NCBI GenBank assembly: GCA_024636355.1
Contig: JAGXHH010000003.1
Coordinates: 1 to 15,139, forward strand
Source: Desulfobacteraceae bacterium
GTDB taxonomy: Bacteria; Desulfobacterota; Desulfobacteria; Desulfobacterales; Desulfosalsimonadaceae
Direction of reading: 5' to 3'
DNA: 15,139 nucleotides
Of the stretch, positions 6,718-13,961 are shown piece by piece; the first letter of the stretch is position 1, and each line of letters opens with the position of its first letter. The notes under the pieces were generated by a model. That model saw only the letters and a program-made list of their open reading frames with translations, made no database searches and had not been told where the DNA came from. The position numbers and the translations under genes are program-made.

Positions 6718-6833
6718 TACTATTCGGCCCACAATCGCTTTATAGCTTTATAATTGATGTCGACAGACAAGCGTCACTTTCTCCCGATTCCTTTCTTGTA
6801 ACTGTTCCGAAATTTTTAAGCGCGCTTCTTATT

Positions 6834-6861
6834 TTGGTTCCATATATTACGCATGCATAAT
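6834..6861 (+). promoter_or_regulatory. candidate sigma-70 promoter of the marR-dehydratase operon
   Basis: TTGGTT (6834-6839) and CATAAT (6856-6861) are separated by 16 bp. The -10 lies inside the palindrome at 6840-6867, so a bound repressor would block it. The spacing to the MarR start (about 50 bp) is reasonable. Confidence 0.5.
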
Positions 6862-6867
6862 ATATGG
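6840..6867. promoter_or_regulatory. 28-bp palindromic operator upstream of marR-type gene
   Basis: The sequence starts CCATATATTA and reads the same on the other strand apart from one mismatched pair (6850/6857), centred on GCATGC. It lies 48 bp before the MarR-family start. MarR dimers usually bind such AT-rich palindromes next to their own gene, so autoregulation of the operon is likely. Confidence 0.75.
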
Positions 6868-6915
6868 ATAAACAAAGTATGTTTCACAAGTAAATAAAAT
6901 GAACAAGGATGACCT

Positions 6916-7401
6916 ATGAATTACATTGCACCGACTGATTGTCCCTATTACCTGATCACCCGGGTGTCCCTGACCCTTACATCGGTGCTGAAGAGGGAAT
7001 TGGCAGACAACACGCTCGAATCGGTCAAACCGGCCTACCTGGGCGTGCTGATGTGTCTGTGGACGGATACGGCAATGGGGGAAATGCTGAGCAAGTTCGG
7101 AAGCGACGACGGAATGAAGTTGTCCGAACTGGGCCGCCGCGCCGGACTCGAACCGTCGTCCATGACGGGATTAATCGACCGTATGGAGCGCGACGGTCTC
7201 GTGTGCCGGACCGATGACCCTGTGGACCGTCGGGCGCAGAAAATCCACCTCACCGAAAAAGGAGCCCAGGTGCGCGATAATGTGTTCAAGGCGGTTGACG
7301 GGATGCTCGGCAAATCGTTTACGGGGATTTCACCGGATCAGATGGACGTTGCCAAGCAGGTTCTCCGGCAGGTTTTAACAAATGTCAATAAAGGGAGTTA
7401 G
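6916..7401 (+). CDS. MarR family transcriptional regulator
   Basis: A 161-residue winged helix-turn-helix protein of normal MarR length. The DNA-binding core is visible: MKLSELGRRAGLEPSSMTGLIDRMERDGLV (about residues 67-96), then the wing with DPVDRRAQKIHLTEKG. Outer helices would form the dimer interface. MarR proteins commonly repress their own operon and release DNA on binding a small aromatic or acyl-CoA ligand. Here the dehydratase genes start 2 bp after its stop, so the ligand may be a substrate of that pathway (inference). A 28-bp palindrome lies just upstream. The ATG follows AAGGATG. The 198-bp gap before it holds the operator and promoter and no other gene. Confidence 0.93.
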   Translation: MNYIAPTDCPYYLITRVSLTLTSVLKRELADNTLESVKPAYLGVLMCLWTDTAMGEMLSKFGSDDGMKLSELGRRAGLEPSSMTGLIDRMERDGLVCRTDDPVDRRAQKIHLTEKGAQVRDNVFKAVDGMLGKSFTGISPDQMDVAKQVLRQVLTNVNKGS

Positions 7402-7403
7402 TT

Positions 7404-8453
7404 ATGGAGAAAACGAAATGGATCGGTTTTGCCTGTTCCTACACCCCCCTTGCGGTGATTCACGCCGCGGGCTTTACGCCGTATCGCGTCCTGCCGGATG
7501 ACAAAAGCCCGGATCAGGCCGGGCGCATCCTTCACGACAATCTCTGCCCGCACGTCAAGCGCATCCTGGATCGGGCCGCGGCCGGAAACCTCCCGGAACT
7601 TGAGGCGATGCTGATCATGAACAGCTGCGATGCGATGCGCCGGCTCTATGATGCATGGCAGAAAACATGCCCGCAAATACCAGCGATACTGGTCGATCTT
7701 CCGGTCACGTCGTCGCAAAACGCCATCGATTTCTTCCGTGACCAGTTGGAGCGCGTCACCGGAGTTCTCGAAAATCTTGGCGACACCGGGATTAACCCGG
7801 AACGGATCGAAAACAGCATTGCCCTGTACAATGAAATGGCCGGATATTTCAGCCAACTCAGGGAAAAGAACCGACGCGGCGGCATGAAAAACGGTGCCGT
7901 CGTCCTGCAAGGCCTCTACAATCGGGCTTCTGTCGAGCCCCCGGAAGAGATGATCGCCGAGCTTGCCGGCCTGTTGTCGGAACCGGATGAAAACCTAAGT
8001 TCGGATGCCCTTCCCGTATACCTTTTCGGCAATGTCCTGACGGATCCGGCTGCGTTTTCCCTTTTCGAATCGTGTGGCGCCCGGATCATCGCAGAAGACA
8101 TGTGTACCGGTTCGCGCCTCTTTACGGAGATCCCCCTGGAGGCAACCGGTGATTTCCTGGCCGATTACGCCGGCGGCCTGCTGGGACGCCGGCCCTGTGC
8201 CCGCACGTTTGATGCATCGGAACCGGGCCTGCTGGGCCGGGTAATCGTTGAAGCGGCCAAACATAACGGAGCCTGCGGGGTTATCGGGTATACCGTCAAG
8301 TTCTGTGATCCCTATGTGGCAAGGTTGCCCGAGATACGCGACGCCCTGAAGCACGAGGGGCTGCCGTTTCTTTTCCTGGAGGGCGATTGCACCATGAACA
8401 CCATCGGCCAGCAGAAAACACGAATCGAAGCATTTATCGAAATGTTGAGGTGA
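7404..8453 (+). CDS. 2-hydroxyacyl-CoA dehydratase family subunit (HgdB/FldC/BcrC-like)
   Basis: A 349-residue subunit of the 2-hydroxyacyl-CoA dehydratase / benzoyl-CoA reductase family. Such subunits hold a [4Fe-4S] cluster and act as a heterodimer on an acyl-CoA through one-electron chemistry. Three N-terminal cysteines fit the cluster ligand pattern: Cys11 (FACSYTPLAVIHAAGF), Cys48 (DNLCPH) and Cys75 (MNSCDAMRR). The C-terminal GDCTMNTIGQQKTRIEAFIEML is the family closing motif. The gene is 2 bp after marR and 4 bp before the second subunit, with an AAGGGAG ribosome site, so all three form one operon. Whether the substrate is a hydroxyacyl-CoA or an aromatic acyl-CoA cannot be told; no activator gene is in the window. 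Confidence 0.88.
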   Translation: MEKTKWIGFACSYTPLAVIHAAGFTPYRVLPDDKSPDQAGRILHDNLCPHVKRILDRAAAGNLPELEAMLIMNSCDAMRRLYDAWQKTCPQIPAILVDLPVTSSQNAIDFFRDQLERVTGVLENLGDTGINPERIENSIALYNEMAGYFSQLREKNRRGGMKNGAVVLQGLYNRASVEPPEEMIAELAGLLSEPDENLSSDALPVYLFGNVLTDPAAFSLFESCGARIIAEDMCTGSRLFTEIPLEATGDFLADYAGGLLGRRPCARTFDASEPGLLGRVIVEAAKHNGACGVIGYTVKFCDPYVARLPEIRDALKHEGLPFLFLEGDCTMNTIGQQKTRIEAFIEMLR

Positions 8454-8457
8454 TGCC

Positions 8458-9684
8458 ATGATGAAACACTACTTTGAACAATTGGAAAACGGATTGAAAA
8501 GCGCCATCGACGGTGGCAAAGCAAGCCCGCGCAAGCATTATTCCCTGGAGATCGCCCGCCTGGGAAAGCGGTTGTACTCAGGAGAAGACCGGGTGGCCTG
8601 GTGCGGGATTACCACGCCGTTTGACCTGTTAAACGCCATGGACATTACCTCCTGTTTTGTTGAATTTATCGGCGCCATGCTCGCTTCCACCGGGGTGGCG
8701 GGAGATTTTATCGAGGAGGCCGACCAGATCGGGTATTCATCGGATTCATGCAGTTACCACCGGGCGGTCATGGGGGCGGCCGTAAAAGGGATGATGCCGA
8801 CCCCCGAATTTCTGATCGGAACGACCAGCCCCTGTTCCGGCGGGCTTGCGGTCCTGGAAAACCTGGCGCATCGCTTCGCAAAACCGCTCTTTGTCCTGCA
8901 TGTGCCGCAGGATGAATCCGGAAAAAATGTCCGGTATCTGGCCGATCAAATTCGCAACATGGCGCGTTTTGTTTCTGACGCAACCGGTGCGTCTTTGGAT
9001 TCCGGGCGGCTGCGTGCCGCCATGGAACATACCAACCGGGCGCGCGACATCATGACTGAGGTCTATGATCTGGCAAAACAGGTGCCGTCTCCGGTAACCG
9101 GCAAGGACTTGAGCAATTTTGGTATCGTCATGGCGCTTTTTCTCGGAACTGAAGCCGCGGAGCGCATTGCCCGGGCCTATCTCGAGGAGTTCCGCCGCCG
9201 GGCGGAAGCCGCCAGCCGAAACGCATCCGGCGAAAAGTTTCGACTCCTCTGGATCCAGAACCGCATTCAGTTTAAAAATCCGTTGGAATCGATGCTGGCA
9301 GACGATTTTCAGGCCACGGTCGTCATCGATGAATTAAACGATATCACCTGGGAGCCGATCGACACCGATAATATCTATGAAGGACTTGCAAAGCGGTCGA
9401 TCTCGATTCCGTTTAACGGCGCTATTGAAAACCGTGTCACGCACCTTCAAAAACTCGCCCGGGAATACCGGATCGACGGTGCGATTAATCCCTGCAACTG
9501 GGGCTGCCGGCAGGGAACCGGATCACGCGGACTTATCGAAGACGGATTACGGCAGATCGGCGTCCCGGTGTTAAACCTCGAGGTCGATTGCATCGATTCC
9601 CGGAAATTCACCGAAGGCCAGTTTAAAACCCGGATAGAAGCGTTTTTCGAAATGGCGGATGCGAAGAAGGGCAACGTTTATTAA
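8458..9684 (+). CDS. 2-hydroxyacyl-CoA dehydratase family subunit (HgdA/FldB/BcrB-like)
   Basis: A 408-residue partner subunit of the same family. Key features are cysteines near residues 98 (SSDSCSYHR), 126 (TTSPCSGG) and 345-349 (INPCNWGCRQG), and the closing region VDCIDSRKFTEGQFKTRIEAFFEM. Family members of this type supply the second Fe-S cluster and part of the substrate pocket. The start is ATGATG at 8458/8461, with GAGGTGA upstream; either ATG is possible. Subunits of about 350 and 410 residues fit the usual dimer. The normal ATP-dependent activase (HgdC/BcrAD type) is not adjacent, so it must be encoded elsewhere, or the pair may do something other than classical dehydration. Confidence 0.88.
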   Translation: MMKHYFEQLENGLKSAIDGGKASPRKHYSLEIARLGKRLYSGEDRVAWCGITTPFDLLNAMDITSCFVEFIGAMLASTGVAGDFIEEADQIGYSSDSCSYHRAVMGAAVKGMMPTPEFLIGTTSPCSGGLAVLENLAHRFAKPLFVLHVPQDESGKNVRYLADQIRNMARFVSDATGASLDSGRLRAAMEHTNRARDIMTEVYDLAKQVPSPVTGKDLSNFGIVMALFLGTEAAERIARAYLEEFRRRAEAASRNASGEKFRLLWIQNRIQFKNPLESMLADDFQATVVIDELNDITWEPIDTDNIYEGLAKRSISIPFNGAIENRVTHLQKLAREYRIDGAINPCNWGCRQGTGSRGLIEDGLRQIGVPVLNLEVDCIDSRKFTEGQFKTRIEAFFEMADAKKGNVY

Positions 9685-9701
9685 TACAACGGCAACGGCG
9701 C

Positions 9702-9720
9702 AGCCGGGCAACGTCCGGCT
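9702..9720. terminator. weak hairpin between convergent genes
   Basis: AGCCGG (9702-9707) pairs with CCGGCT (9715-9720) around a 7-nt loop, in the 35-bp gap between the convergent dehydratase and hydrolase genes. It has no clear T-run on either side. It may slow or end transcription from both directions. Confidence 0.35.
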
Positions 9721-11603
9721 TAATCGGTCAATTCGGTTGCGCCCGGGGGATCGAACGGCATGTAAATCTCGATGTCACTGCCATACGTACGTTTAAATTC
9801 GGCATGGGGGTAGCCTTTCTTGAAAACGTGAAGCATGGCCTTGTTTTCGCTTAGAACCGTGGCGGTAAAGGCGGTGTATTTATTTTCCCTGGCGATTTTT
9901 TCGAGCCGTTTCAGAAGATTAGAGCCAAGCCCCTGGTTCTGGTATTCTTCCTTTACGACAAAGGCCACTTCGGCCACCCTGTCTTCGGATTTGCCATAGG
10001 AGCCGATCCCCACGATTTCCTTGTGCTTGCCCCGCTGGGTGATGCCGATCAGGGTCATGTTCTGGTGATAATCGACCGTTGCCCACTGTTTCTGGAGCAT
10101 TTCCCTTGAAAACACCTTCCGCTGGTTGAAAAAGCGGTAGAACACGGTGTTTTCCTGCAACGAGTAATAAAAGTTTCGGGTGGCGAATTCGTCGGAGGGA
10201 AGCAGCGGACGGAATTCCACGGTTTTACCGCTTTCGAGTTCCATGAAGGATTTATAGTTTTCCAGGAAAAGCAGGTCCTGGGTGCTCGGCGGCAATTGAT
10301 CGGCAAAGATGTAATGCCGTTTTTTGGCTTCCTCGATCAGGTGTTCCCGGAAGCGGGGGTGAGCGATTTCGGCCAATTCCATGACCCGCTGATAGATGCC
10401 TTTGCCGTGAAGTTCAGCGATCCCGTATTCTGTGACGACAATGTCGACGTCCCCGCGGGTCGTGGCCACCCCGGCGCCTTCGCTCAAGTTGGAAACAATC
10501 CGGGAAACCTTACCGTTTTGCGCCGTCGACGGCAGGGCAATGATGGAAAACCCGCCCTTCGACATCTTGCTGCCGCGAATGAAATCGACCTGGTCCCCGA
10601 TGCCGCTGTAGAAGAGATACCCTTTGGAATCCGTACAGATCTGGCCGGTCAGATCGATTTCGAGTGCGGAGCTGATGCTGATGAGATTGTCGTTTTTGGC
10701 AATCACATTGGGGTCGTTGACGAACTCCGCACTCCGGAAATAAAACATGGGATTGTTGTGCACGAAATCGTACAAGCGCTGCGACCCCATGCAGAGTGAT
10801 GCCACCACCCGTCCGGGCAGGTACGACTTCTTCTTGTTGGTGATGACCTTTTGTTCGAACAGGGGCAAAAAGCCATCCGTGATCACCTGGGTATGAATCC
10901 CCAGATCTTTCTTGCCGTTTAGATAGGGCAGAATGGAATCCGGCAGGTGGCCGAATCCAATCTGCAGCGTGGACCCGTCATCTATGAGCTGGTTGACGTA
11001 CTTTGCAATCCGCTCGACGATCTCCTGGTTTTTGGCCACCGGCAGGGCATCCACGAGCGGTTCTTCATATTCGACAATGTAGTCGAAATCATCGACATGA
11101 ACAAAGCCGTCGCCCCAGGTCCGCGGCATGCGGGGGTTCACCTGGGCGATGACCAGGGGCGCGTTTTCCATCCCGGACAGGGTGATGTCAACGGAAATGC
11201 CAAGGCTGCAGATGCCGAACCGATCCGGTGGACTGACCTGCACCAGGGCAACGTCCAAGCCGATCTGTTTGGAGGAAAAAAGCTCCGGTATCTGGGAGAG
11301 ATAGGCCGGAATATAATCGAGTTTTCCCTCGAAGGCGGCTTGTCGCATGTGCAGGCTGATAAAAAAGAGTTTCAGTGAGAAACGGTCTAAAAAATGCGGA
11401 TCATCGACGTAGTGGGAAAACGTCGACGAAAGCATCTGGTAGACCACGATATCTTGAATGGAGAGGTCTACGACCATGGACCGGATCAGCTGCTGGGGCT
11501 CGCCGCAGCCGGTACCGATGAAAACCCGGCTCCCATTTTTTATCTTTTTGACCGCCAGTTCCGGGGTTAAGAGTTTTTCCGGGCAGTATTCTTTGAGATT
11601 CAA
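9720..11603 (-). CDS. acetyl-CoA hydrolase/CoA-transferase family protein with C-terminal GNAT domain
   Basis: A two-domain fusion of 627 residues. Residues about 5-460 are an acetyl-CoA hydrolase / 4-hydroxybutyrate CoA-transferase-type domain: FIGTGCGEPQ near the N-terminus, the likely catalytic Glu315 in SSALEIDLTGQ, and the late glycine-rich motif SEGAGVATTRGDVDIVVTEYG. Residues about 463-617 are a GNAT acetyltransferase domain with the acetyl-CoA loop QNQGLGSNLL (about 556-565). The first domain should move CoA between acids or release acetate; the GNAT part may acetylate a protein or small amine. The start chosen is TTG at 11603, which has AAAGGAGAGA at ideal distance. The longer GTG form from 11648 (642 residues) overlaps the upstream gene by 14 bp and has no ribosome site. 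Confidence 0.88.
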   Translation of the reverse strand: MNLKEYCPEKLLTPELAVKKIKNGSRVFIGTGCGEPQQLIRSMVVDLSIQDIVVYQMLSSTFSHYVDDPHFLDRFSLKLFFISLHMRQAAFEGKLDYIPAYLSQIPELFSSKQIGLDVALVQVSPPDRFGICSLGISVDITLSGMENAPLVIAQVNPRMPRTWGDGFVHVDDFDYIVEYEEPLVDALPVAKNQEIVERIAKYVNQLIDDGSTLQIGFGHLPDSILPYLNGKKDLGIHTQVITDGFLPLFEQKVITNKKKSYLPGRVVASLCMGSQRLYDFVHNNPMFYFRSAEFVNDPNVIAKNDNLISISSALEIDLTGQICTDSKGYLFYSGIGDQVDFIRGSKMSKGGFSIIALPSTAQNGKVSRIVSNLSEGAGVATTRGDVDIVVTEYGIAELHGKGIYQRVMELAEIAHPRFREHLIEEAKKRHYIFADQLPPSTQDLLFLENYKSFMELESGKTVEFRPLLPSDEFATRNFYYSLQENTVFYRFFNQRKVFSREMLQKQWATVDYHQNMTLIGITQRGKHKEIVGIGSYGKSEDRVAEVAFVVKEEYQNQGLGSNLLKRLEKIARENKYTAFTATVLSENKAMLHVFKKGYPHAEFKRTYGSDIEIYMPFDPPGATELTD

Positions 11604-11634
11604 ACTTTTATCTCTCCTTTCGGTTTCCTGGGGC

Positions 11635-12459
11635 TCAATCCGTTTCACACAGCAGTTCGCTCAACCGTTCGCTTAAAAACATGATCGACTCGATACCCAG
11701 GTGTTTCGTAACCGTTTCGTCAAACAGCAGCTTGACCTCGGCCTCAAACCCTTCCTCCGGTTCCCCGTCCCAGTACATGAGTATGACCGGAACCCGGGGC
11801 AGCACCTGGAAGAAAACCGCCAGGTCGGCATTGTTTTCTTTCGATGTCCGGTCGTCGCCGCCGAGAGCCAGGGCCCGGGCGCGAAGCGTTTGCGCATCCC
11901 CTGAAAAGCGCCGGATCAGGGGAGCTTCCACGTGGTCTTTCATCGACACCTGCTTGGATACCGTATTCGGAAATTCTTTGAAACTCTTCCAGTTGCCGGT
12001 CGGCGCTTCACTGCCGCCCTGGGCCATGTGGTTGAAGATAAACACCTGCTCATAGCGGCCCGCCTCGGAGCCGTCCTGTTTGTAAATCGTGCTGGCGCCG
12101 ATCCGGATGGTTTCATTGAAGAAGGGCAGTTCCAGAAGCGTCTCGCCGTTTACCTCCACCAGTTTGCCACCGATTCGTTCCGGCAGATCCGGAATTGCCA
12201 CGGAAGCCGAGCGCTCCTTTGCCCAGGCAAGAGCATCTGCGGCCATGTCCCGCTTGAGCCATTTTCCGGCGGCATACTGTTCATCGAGCTCCTTTTGACA
12301 TTCTGCCACCACTGCTGCCTCCAGGTGGGGGCAGTTTTTCAGCGGCAGTTTCTCGGAGACCACCATTCCGGCAAATGCCATGCAGGAGCGGTACCCGCAG
12401 TCGCCGCAGTTCGTTTTCGGCAGGACATCCCGGCATAAATCGATGACGGACAGGGGCAT
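11635..12459 (-). CDS. DUF3786 protein with N-terminal 4Fe-4S domain
   Basis: A 274-residue protein. The first 50 residues carry CX2CX4CX16C (Cys18, 21, 26, 43), the Fe-S domain pattern seen in corrinoid/Fe-S proteins and related anaerobe proteins. The rest matches the DUF3786 layout as recalled, with motifs such as NHMAQGG near residue 143 and a PVILMYWDGEPEEGF stretch near 228. Its function is not known; family members occur mainly in anaerobes, often near redox or one-carbon genes. The ATG at 12459 has AAGGA upstream. It ends about 30 bp before the TTG start of the hydrolase-GNAT gene on the same strand, so the two probably form an operon. The domain call is from recall and needs a profile search. 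Confidence 0.8.
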   Translation of the reverse strand: MPLSVIDLCRDVLPKTNCGDCGYRSCMAFAGMVVSEKLPLKNCPHLEAAVVAECQKELDEQYAAGKWLKRDMAADALAWAKERSASVAIPDLPERIGGKLVEVNGETLLELPFFNETIRIGASTIYKQDGSEAGRYEQVFIFNHMAQGGSEAPTGNWKSFKEFPNTVSKQVSMKDHVEAPLIRRFSGDAQTLRARALALGGDDRTSKENNADLAVFFQVLPRVPVILMYWDGEPEEGFEAEVKLLFDETVTKHLGIESIMFLSERLSELLCETD

Positions 12460-12474
12460 ATGCTAATCCTTTCA

Positions 12475-12514
12475 ATGGTAGGTTTGTCGAGTTGTTCGCG
12501 TCACGTCCTACCAT
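12475..12514. promoter_or_regulatory. inverted repeat upstream of the DUF3786 gene
   Basis: ATGGTAGG (12475-12482) and CCTACCAT (12507-12514) are exact 8-bp inverted arms 24 nt apart, starting 16 bp upstream of the DUF3786 start codon. It could be an operator or a leader hairpin. Together with the MITE-like copy at 12652-12786 this is all that stands out in the gene-free stretch 12460-12826. Confidence 0.35.
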
Positions 12515-12651
12515 AATGCACCGGACCCACTGTGTCCATAGTGGCGTGCTGGAATTGCGTTTTCCGGTTAGCCGAAAAATGCCAGTTGGTGCTTTTTCAT
12601 GCACGGTTTAAGATTCAGGGTAGGTTCAAGGTCAGGGTACAGGCGTGGTGA

Positions 12652-12786
12652 CAGCAATTCTCGGTGAAATGTGTCGGTGATTAACGGGTGACCACGTAGG
12701 AGCGGGCCATGCCCGCGATGGCGGATGCATTTTCGCGGGCATGGCCCGCTCCTACAGAGCCTTTCGACGTTCACCGGGAATTGCTG
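12652..12786. mobile_element. MITE-like repeat element, copy 2 (inverted relative to copy 1)
   Basis: A 135-bp element nearly identical to the one at 6023-6156 but on the opposite strand by its asymmetric flank segments. Terminal inverted repeats are CAGCAATTCTCGGTGAA and the complement of CAGCAATTCCCGGTGAA. The centre is the same perfect 23-bp inverted repeat (12696-12718, 12733-12755) with a 14-nt loop. The loop has the same orientation as in copy 1 although the flanks are reversed. No convincing target duplication is seen here. It lies 40 bp after the cytochrome gene stop and may also act as a transcript end. Confidence 0.78.
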
Positions 12787-12826
12787 GATGTTTTCAAATC
12801 GATTCGTTTCATCCGATGCCCTTCGG

Positions 12827-13327
12827 CTACTCTTCTGCCAGTTTTCTCAGATAACGGATAACCGCCCACCGGTCGTCAGTCGAAACGGTGTAGTACAACG
12901 GCGGATGCCGCTGGAAACCGAAACTGATTCGGTAAAACATCTGGCCGTCGCTCTGGTCCTGGACATATTCGCTTCCCAGATCGGTGGGCAGCGGCGCAAA
13001 ACTCTGCCCGACCGTGCCGTATCCCCGTGCATCCTGCCCGTGGCAGTGGCTGCAATAATACCCGTAGCTTTCGGCGCCCCGTTGTACCGTTTCCCTGGTA
13101 TCGGGAAGCGGATTTGATAGCTGTTCGATATCCGCCGTGAGCAGTGCATTTAACCCGCCCGTGATGGGAACCGATGCGGACGGCATCTCCGGCATGGGAA
13201 TTTCATAGGTTCTGAGGGCTTCATCCTCGCGCATCCGCCCATAATCACAGCCGGACAGGAAAGACAGAACAGATGCGAGAAGAACTGTCCATACCACTGG
13301 CAGAACTATGGTTTTCGGGGCCGTCAT
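12827..13327 (-). CDS. c-type cytochrome lipoprotein (ActE-like)
   Basis: A 166-residue monohaem cytochrome c. A signal peptide ends in a lipobox LSGC, so Cys27 should be lipidated and the protein tethered to the membrane on the periplasmic side. The haem site is CSHCH at 92-96. NPLPDTRETVQRG before the haem site and DDRWAVIRYLRKL at the end resemble ActE of alternative complex III and related small electron carriers. Where the usual axial Met would be (GXMPXY) there is RHPPLYY, so the sixth ligand is unclear; His141 or Met130 are candidates. It is the last gene of the respiratory operon, and its ATG overlaps the stop of the previous gene (ATGA). It probably passes electrons to the oxidase encoded upstream. 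Confidence 0.85.
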   Translation of the reverse strand: MTAPKTIVLPVVWTVLLASVLSFLSGCDYGRMREDEALRTYEIPMPEMPSASVPITGGLNALLTADIEQLSNPLPDTRETVQRGAESYGYYCSHCHGQDARGYGTVGQSFAPLPTDLGSEYVQDQSDGQMFYRISFGFQRHPPLYYTVSTDDRWAVIRYLRKLAEE

Positions 13328-13653
13328 CTGGGGGTGTCCCTTCTGCCTTCAGTATCGGAAGCCCCCATTTGGCCGGTAATGCCCTGGTCTTCCATGACAT
13401 GCTGCCGGATCACTTTCCCCCCTTTTTCCGGGCTGGTGGCATTGAAAAGGAACTGCTTGGTGGTGCTGGTGGAATACCGGGAAGCGCCGGGAACATCTTC
13501 GATCGTACCGAAATGCCAGGGGCGCGGTCCTTCTGCCCCGACGGCAAAAAAAAGGAAGAAGGTGTAGGCGACCAGAAAAACCGACAGAAATGTGAAGACG
13601 GAAATCGTCATCAGGGCGTCTTTATGGTCCTTCATTTTTTTTGAAAGGGTCAT
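13324..13653 (-). CDS. small single-helix membrane protein of the respiratory operon
   Basis: A 109-residue protein not recognised by family. It has a basic N-terminus (KKMKDHK) then one strongly hydrophobic helix at about 15-39, and a soluble tail of about 70 residues that would face the periplasm. The tail contains DVPGASRYSTSTTKQFLFNAT and a polar end. The ATG at 13653 has AGGAG upstream (from CAGGAGCCC); an open frame continues upstream to 13869 but overlaps the next gene in another frame, so it was rejected. Its stop overlaps the cytochrome lipoprotein start, suggesting coupled translation. It is probably an accessory or anchoring subunit of the cytochrome complex; this is inferred only from position. 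Confidence 0.75.
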   Translation of the reverse strand: MTLSKKMKDHKDALMTISVFTFLSVFLVAYTFFLFFAVGAEGPRPWHFGTIEDVPGASRYSTSTTKQFLFNATSPEKGGKVIRQHVMEDQGITGQMGASDTEGRRDTPR

Positions 13654-13682
13654 ACTGCGGGCTCCTGTTTTTTTTCGTGGCA

Positions 13683-13955
13683 CTAAATAATCGGGTCGCT
13701 GCCAAGGCCGATGATAATGACATAAAAAAAGATCCACAGCCCGATGCCGATGTAAACGAAGATGAGTATCGGCGCTACTGTGTTGTGTTCCGCCCCCGGG
13801 ACTTCCGTCGGTTTTGTTTTTTCGGAAACGTCCAGATCTTCGAACCGGCGCCGGTAATACCCGTACCATGAGATATAAATGGCAATTGCCGAAAACAGCC
13901 CCAGGAACAGCGCCAGGACCCAGTGTTGAAACGCGAGCAGGGTAAAATAGCGCAT
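13683..13955 (-). CDS. small two-helix membrane protein (possible CcoQ/CcoP-anchor-like)
   Basis: A 90-residue membrane protein with helices near residues 5-28 and 62-84, joined by a charged linker (RRRFEDLDVSEKTKPTEVPGAEHN). The second helix (PILIFVYIGIGLWIFFYVIIIGLG) resembles the membrane anchor that precedes the haem domains in CcoP-type subunits. No haem motif is present. GAGGTAA precedes the ATG. It lies 6 bp after the CcoS-like gene and 29 bp before the next one, within the same operon. A role as a small subunit or assembly factor of a cbb3-like oxidase is plausible but unproven; the family was not recognised for certain. Confidence 0.7.
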   Translation of the reverse strand: MRYFTLLAFQHWVLALFLGLFSAIAIYISWYGYYRRRFEDLDVSEKTKPTEVPGAEHNTVAPILIFVYIGIGLWIFFYVIIIGLGSDPII

Positions 13956-13961
13956 GTGAGA

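Noticed and set aside
9720..12459. Long plus-strand frames opposite the hydrolase-GNAT and DUF3786 genes
   Set aside because: Both minus-strand genes have strong domain motifs; the opposite frames are low-complexity shadows.
12568..12774. Open frame with RSGPCPR and RGHGPLL-type peptide, also seen across 6050-6165
   Set aside because: It reads through the MITE-like hairpin in both copies. The shared peptide comes from the DNA repeat, not from protein conservation.
13654..13869. Upstream extension of the 109-residue membrane protein
   Set aside because: It overlaps the two-helix gene at 13683-13955 in another frame, whereas the ATG at 13653 has a clear AGGAG and starts a typical membrane-protein N-terminus.
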